Assembly: GCA_005883235.1 (NCBI GenBank)
Contig: VAYE01000220.1
Coordinates: forward strand, 1 to 9,516
Direction: 5' to 3'
DNA: 9,516 nt
DNA from: Actinomycetota bacterium
GTDB lineage: Bacteria > Actinomycetota > Thermoleophilia > Gaiellales > Gaiellaceae
Positions within the stretch are counted from its first letter, which is position 1, and the number at the start of each line of letters is the position of its first letter. The position numbers were made by a program, and so were the translations under genes. Under the pieces are notes generated by a model that saw only the letters and a program-made list of their open reading frames with translations, had not been told where the DNA came from and searched no databases. Below are positions 1-9,516 of this stretch, one piece after another.

Positions 1-7401
<7,401 letters not shown>

Positions 7402-7407
7402 CGCTTG

Positions 7408-7442
7408 AAAGGGCGGAGGACCCACGGTCCTCCGCCCTTTTT
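7408..7442 (+). terminator. Intrinsic terminator after rpoC
   Basis: A perfect 13-base inverted repeat (AAAGGGCGGAGGA at 7408-7420 and TCCTCCGCCCTTT at 7428-7440) encloses a 7-base loop and ends in TTTTT (7438-7442). Two further C-G pairs in the loop could lengthen the stem to 15. It begins 7 bases after the rpoC stop and should end the rpoBC transcript. The next gene starts only 19 bases after the T-run. Confidence 0.93.
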
Positions 7443-7461
7443 GCTACACGTAAACCGGGTC

Positions 7462-7530
7462 GTGCGCCGCTTTCTCCTCCTCCTGGTCGCACTTGCCGCC
7501 GTCGCCGCCCTTCCCGGCCGGGCGCGCGCG
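7462..7530 (+). other. Signal peptide of the secreted protein
   Basis: Residues 1-23 comprise a short basic start (MRR), a hydrophobic stretch FLLLLVALAAVAAL, and PGRARA with small residues at -3 and -1 before Asp 24. There is no cysteine at +1, so it is not a lipoprotein signal. Export by Sec and cleavage by signal peptidase I are expected. Confidence 0.75.
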
Positions 7531-9077
7531 GACGGCGAATGCGCGCCGCTGCCGGCCAAGAAGCCGGTCTGGATCGACTTCGCCGACGGCTCGGTTCCCT
7601 TCTGGCAGGAGTTCGCGAAGCCGGGCGTCGTTGCCGCCGCCTCGAATCTCGTCTATCCGGCGAAGCTTCGATCCGCGGGCGCCCAGACCGTCTTCTGGGA
7701 CATGTACCTGAACAAGCGGATCGGCCAGCCGAGTTCCCCCGTCGACTCGGCGACGGCGATGGCGAAGGCGAACCGGCTCTTCGACGCCGCCGCCGCGTCC
7801 TCGGCGTGCTCGACGCCGTTCATCACCGAGAACGAGCTCTTCGGCGCGAGCCTGCCGACGCCCTGGTCGGTCTCGAACACGCAGTACCGGGCGAACGTGC
7901 TCCTCTACCTGCAGACGCTCGCGGCCCGCGGTGCGCATCCCTACCTGCTGGTCTCGAGCCGGCCGTACACCGCCGGCGAGGCGGGCGACTGGTGGCGGCA
8001 GGTGGCCCAGGTCGCCGACCTCGTGCAGGAGGTGTACTTCCCGGCGCCGAGCATCTACCAGCTGGGTCCGATCGTCGGGAACCGCGTCCTGCGGGTGGCG
8101 TTCCGGCGCGCGATCCTGAGCTACACGCGGATCGGGATCCCGATCTCGAGGCTCGGGATCATGCTCGGCTTCCACACCGAGCTGCATCAGGGCGGTCGCG
8201 AGGGCCTGAAGCCGGCGCAAGCGTGGTTCCGGACCGTGAAGTGGCAGGCGCTGTCCGCGAAGCAGGTCGCGTCGGAGTGGCCGGTCTCGACGATCTGGTC
8301 GTGGGGCTGGGCCAACTGGGGCCAGCGCGGGCTCGACCCGGACAAGCCGGCCGCCGCGTGCGTCTACCTCTGGACGCGCGACCATCGCCTCTGCAACGGG
8401 CCGGCCATGGCAGGCCCGGGCTTCGTCGCGTCGACCACGGAAGGTCAGATCCGGCTTCCGAGCGGGATCTACTGCACCGTCGACCGGCGGCAGATCTCGT
8501 CCGCCGCGATCTCGCGGCTCCAGACGCTGACCGGTGACCGCCAGCTCGCCTCGACCGCGCTCTTCGCCCGGGCCGTCGAGAGCGAGCAGCTGTCGGTGAG
8601 CCCCGGCGACGTCCTGTCCGGATCGAGGCGACCCTCGCCGGAGGGACGCCGTCGGACGCCGCCGTGGCCGCGTTCTACTCCGCGTACCCCGACCTCCTCA
8701 CCCGGGCCGTCGTCGTCAAGCCGGCGCCCTGGTGGCTGGGTGGGAGGAGGGGCGGGCTGGCGCTCTCGTCGCTCGCTCCGCCGCCGCTCTTCCGCGTCCC
8801 GACCGGGCGGGAGAGCACAGTGCGCGCCTTCGACGGCAGCTACGTCGTCCGGCCGCTCGGGCGGACGATGCCGCTCGGCGCGCTCCCGCTCTCGCGTGCG
8901 CGGGCCGGGATCGTCGCCGCACTACGCTCCTTCGCTCGCGGCGCAGCGTTCGAGCGCTGGACGGCGAACGAGCAGACGTCGGCGCTCCGCCGGACGATCT
9001 GCTACCGGGACGACCTTCCGACCCCCGCCGCGGTCGACCTCTCGACCTTCCTGCCCTTCCTCTCGCCGACGGGCTAG
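7462..9077 (+). CDS. Secreted protein of unknown function, frame broken near 8611-8622
   Basis: I do not recognise a named family. GTG 7462 is chosen because it opens a clear signal peptide: MRRF, a Leu/Ala core, then ARA just before Asp 24 (cleavage near 7530). The open frame reaches back to TTG 7405, but that would add residues encoded by the rpoC terminator. No good ribosome-binding site is seen, so it may be leaderless. The N-terminal part (to about 8400) has alternating strand/helix texture with aromatic motifs (VWIDFADGSVPFW, FWDMYLNKRIG, ITENELFG, LGIMLGFHTE, STIWSWGWANWG). This suggests a TIM-barrel, glycoside-hydrolase-like fold, with acidic residues in ENELFG and FHTE; this is inference only. 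The C-terminal part (from about 8500) resembles SurA/PrsA-like chaperone regions of Thermoleophilia, ending ICYRDDLPTPAAVDLSTFLP. The frame changes near 8611-8622, after SVSPGDVL and before RIEATLAGGTPSDAAVAAFY, and the gene ends at TAG 9075-9077. Confidence 0.7.
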
Positions 9078-9516
9078 CCGGCCGCGACGACCTGGCCCTT
9101 GCCGGCGTCCTTCGCGCGGTAGAGGGCCTCGTCGGCCCGCTGGAAGAACGCGACCCCGTCGTCGTCAGACCTCAGCTCGGCGACTCCCGCCGACAGGTGG
9201 AGCTTGCCGACCTGCGCGATTGGGCGGGCCGAGACCGCCGCCTGGATCCGGCGGTAGAGCTGGTCGGCGTCGGACAGGCTCGACTCCGGGAGGATGACCG
9301 CGAACTCGTCGCCGCCGACGCGGCATGCGATGTCCGCCGACCGGACGACGTCGCGCACGCGCTCGGCGGCGTCGGCGAGCACGGAGTCTCCGGCGAGGTG
9401 GCCGATCCGGTCGTTGACCTCCTTGAAGTCGTCGAGGTCGAAGACGATCAACGCGAGATTGCGGTCGTAGCGCTGGGCGCGGGCGATCTCGCGGGCCAGC
9501 GTCTCGTGGAAGTAGC
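9074..9516 (-). CDS. GGDEF-domain diguanylate cyclase, C-terminal part (start outside window)
   Basis: This domain makes cyclic di-GMP from two GTP. The 146 visible codons read in from the window edge: YFHETLAREIARAQRYDRNL, then ALIVFDLDDFKEVND with the metal-binding aspartates. The active-site motif GGDEF is intact (9302-9316). An inhibitory-site motif RSAD (RxxD, 9332-9343) sits exactly five residues before it, as in product-inhibited enzymes such as PleD. The end, ADEALYRAKDAGKGQVVAAG, is the usual GGDEF-domain finish, and no EAL domain follows. The TTG at 9451 is internal, not the start, because conserved sequence continues upstream of it. Any N-terminal sensor lies outside the window. 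The gene converges on the secreted-protein gene, with a four-base overlap of the stops. Confidence 0.93.
   Translation of the reverse strand, partial: YFHETLAREIARAQRYDRNLALIVFDLDDFKEVNDRIGHLAGDSVLADAAERVRDVVRSADIACRVGGDEFAVILPESSLSDADQLYRRIQAAVSARPIAQVGKLHLSAGVAELRSDDDGVAFFQRADEALYRAKDAGKGQVVAAG

Noticed and set aside
7405..7461. TTG 7405 as the start of the secreted protein
   Set aside because: The added residues would be encoded by the terminator hairpin and would bury the signal peptide. GTG 7462 places the signal peptide at the N-terminus.
8623..9297. Continuation of the first frame of the secreted gene to 9297
   Set aside because: After about 8620 this frame becomes a Ser/Arg/Pro-rich nonsense translation and runs into the antisense of the GGDEF gene. 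The other frame carries sensible protein to TAG 9075.

Overview
This window is very GC-rich and carries the end of the rpoBC operon, then one secreted protein of unknown function, then, on the opposite strand, part of a diguanylate cyclase. The RNA polymerase sequences look like a deep-branching, high-GC actinobacterium. The best fit is class Thermoleophilia (Gaiella/Solirubrobacter-like): the rifampicin region reads [21 protein letters not shown] and RpoC carries the phrase [18 protein letters not shown]. The placement rests on remembered family sequences, not on a search.

Layout. Bases 1-2988 hold rpoB without its first several hundred codons, with an acidic C-terminal tail. A 112-base spacer (2989-3100) follows, with a 16-base perfect palindrome, a short hairpin and the rpoC ribosome-binding site. 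A 39-codon frame exactly bridges the rpoB stop and the rpoC TTG start. rpoC fills 3101-7401 and ends at a textbook intrinsic terminator (7408-7442). Just beyond it, GTG 7462 opens a secreted two-part protein that runs to 9077. Its stop lies in a CTAG shared with the stop of the convergent GGDEF gene (9516 down to 9074, start outside the window).

The main anomaly is that rpoC cannot be read as one frame. At about 3233-3237 roughly 40 codons covering the N-terminal zinc ribbon are missing. At about 6072-6073 roughly 50 codons covering the bridge helix are missing. Both losses change frame by the same amount, while the flanking sequence is an intact, well-conserved beta-prime subunit. The downstream secreted gene has a third break near 8611-8622. 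Such a polymerase could not work, yet there is no other decay, so I think the most likely cause is mis-assembly (dropped segments at conserved stretches). A decayed second copy is the less likely alternative.

Functionally, rpoB and rpoC form the catalytic core of RNA polymerase and are presumably co-transcribed up to the terminator. The secreted protein and the diguanylate cyclase look like independent neighbours. I found no convincing new multi-gene system. The items most worth checking are the rpoC junctions, the large RpoC lineage insertion, the bridging mini-ORF, and the unidentified secreted protein.
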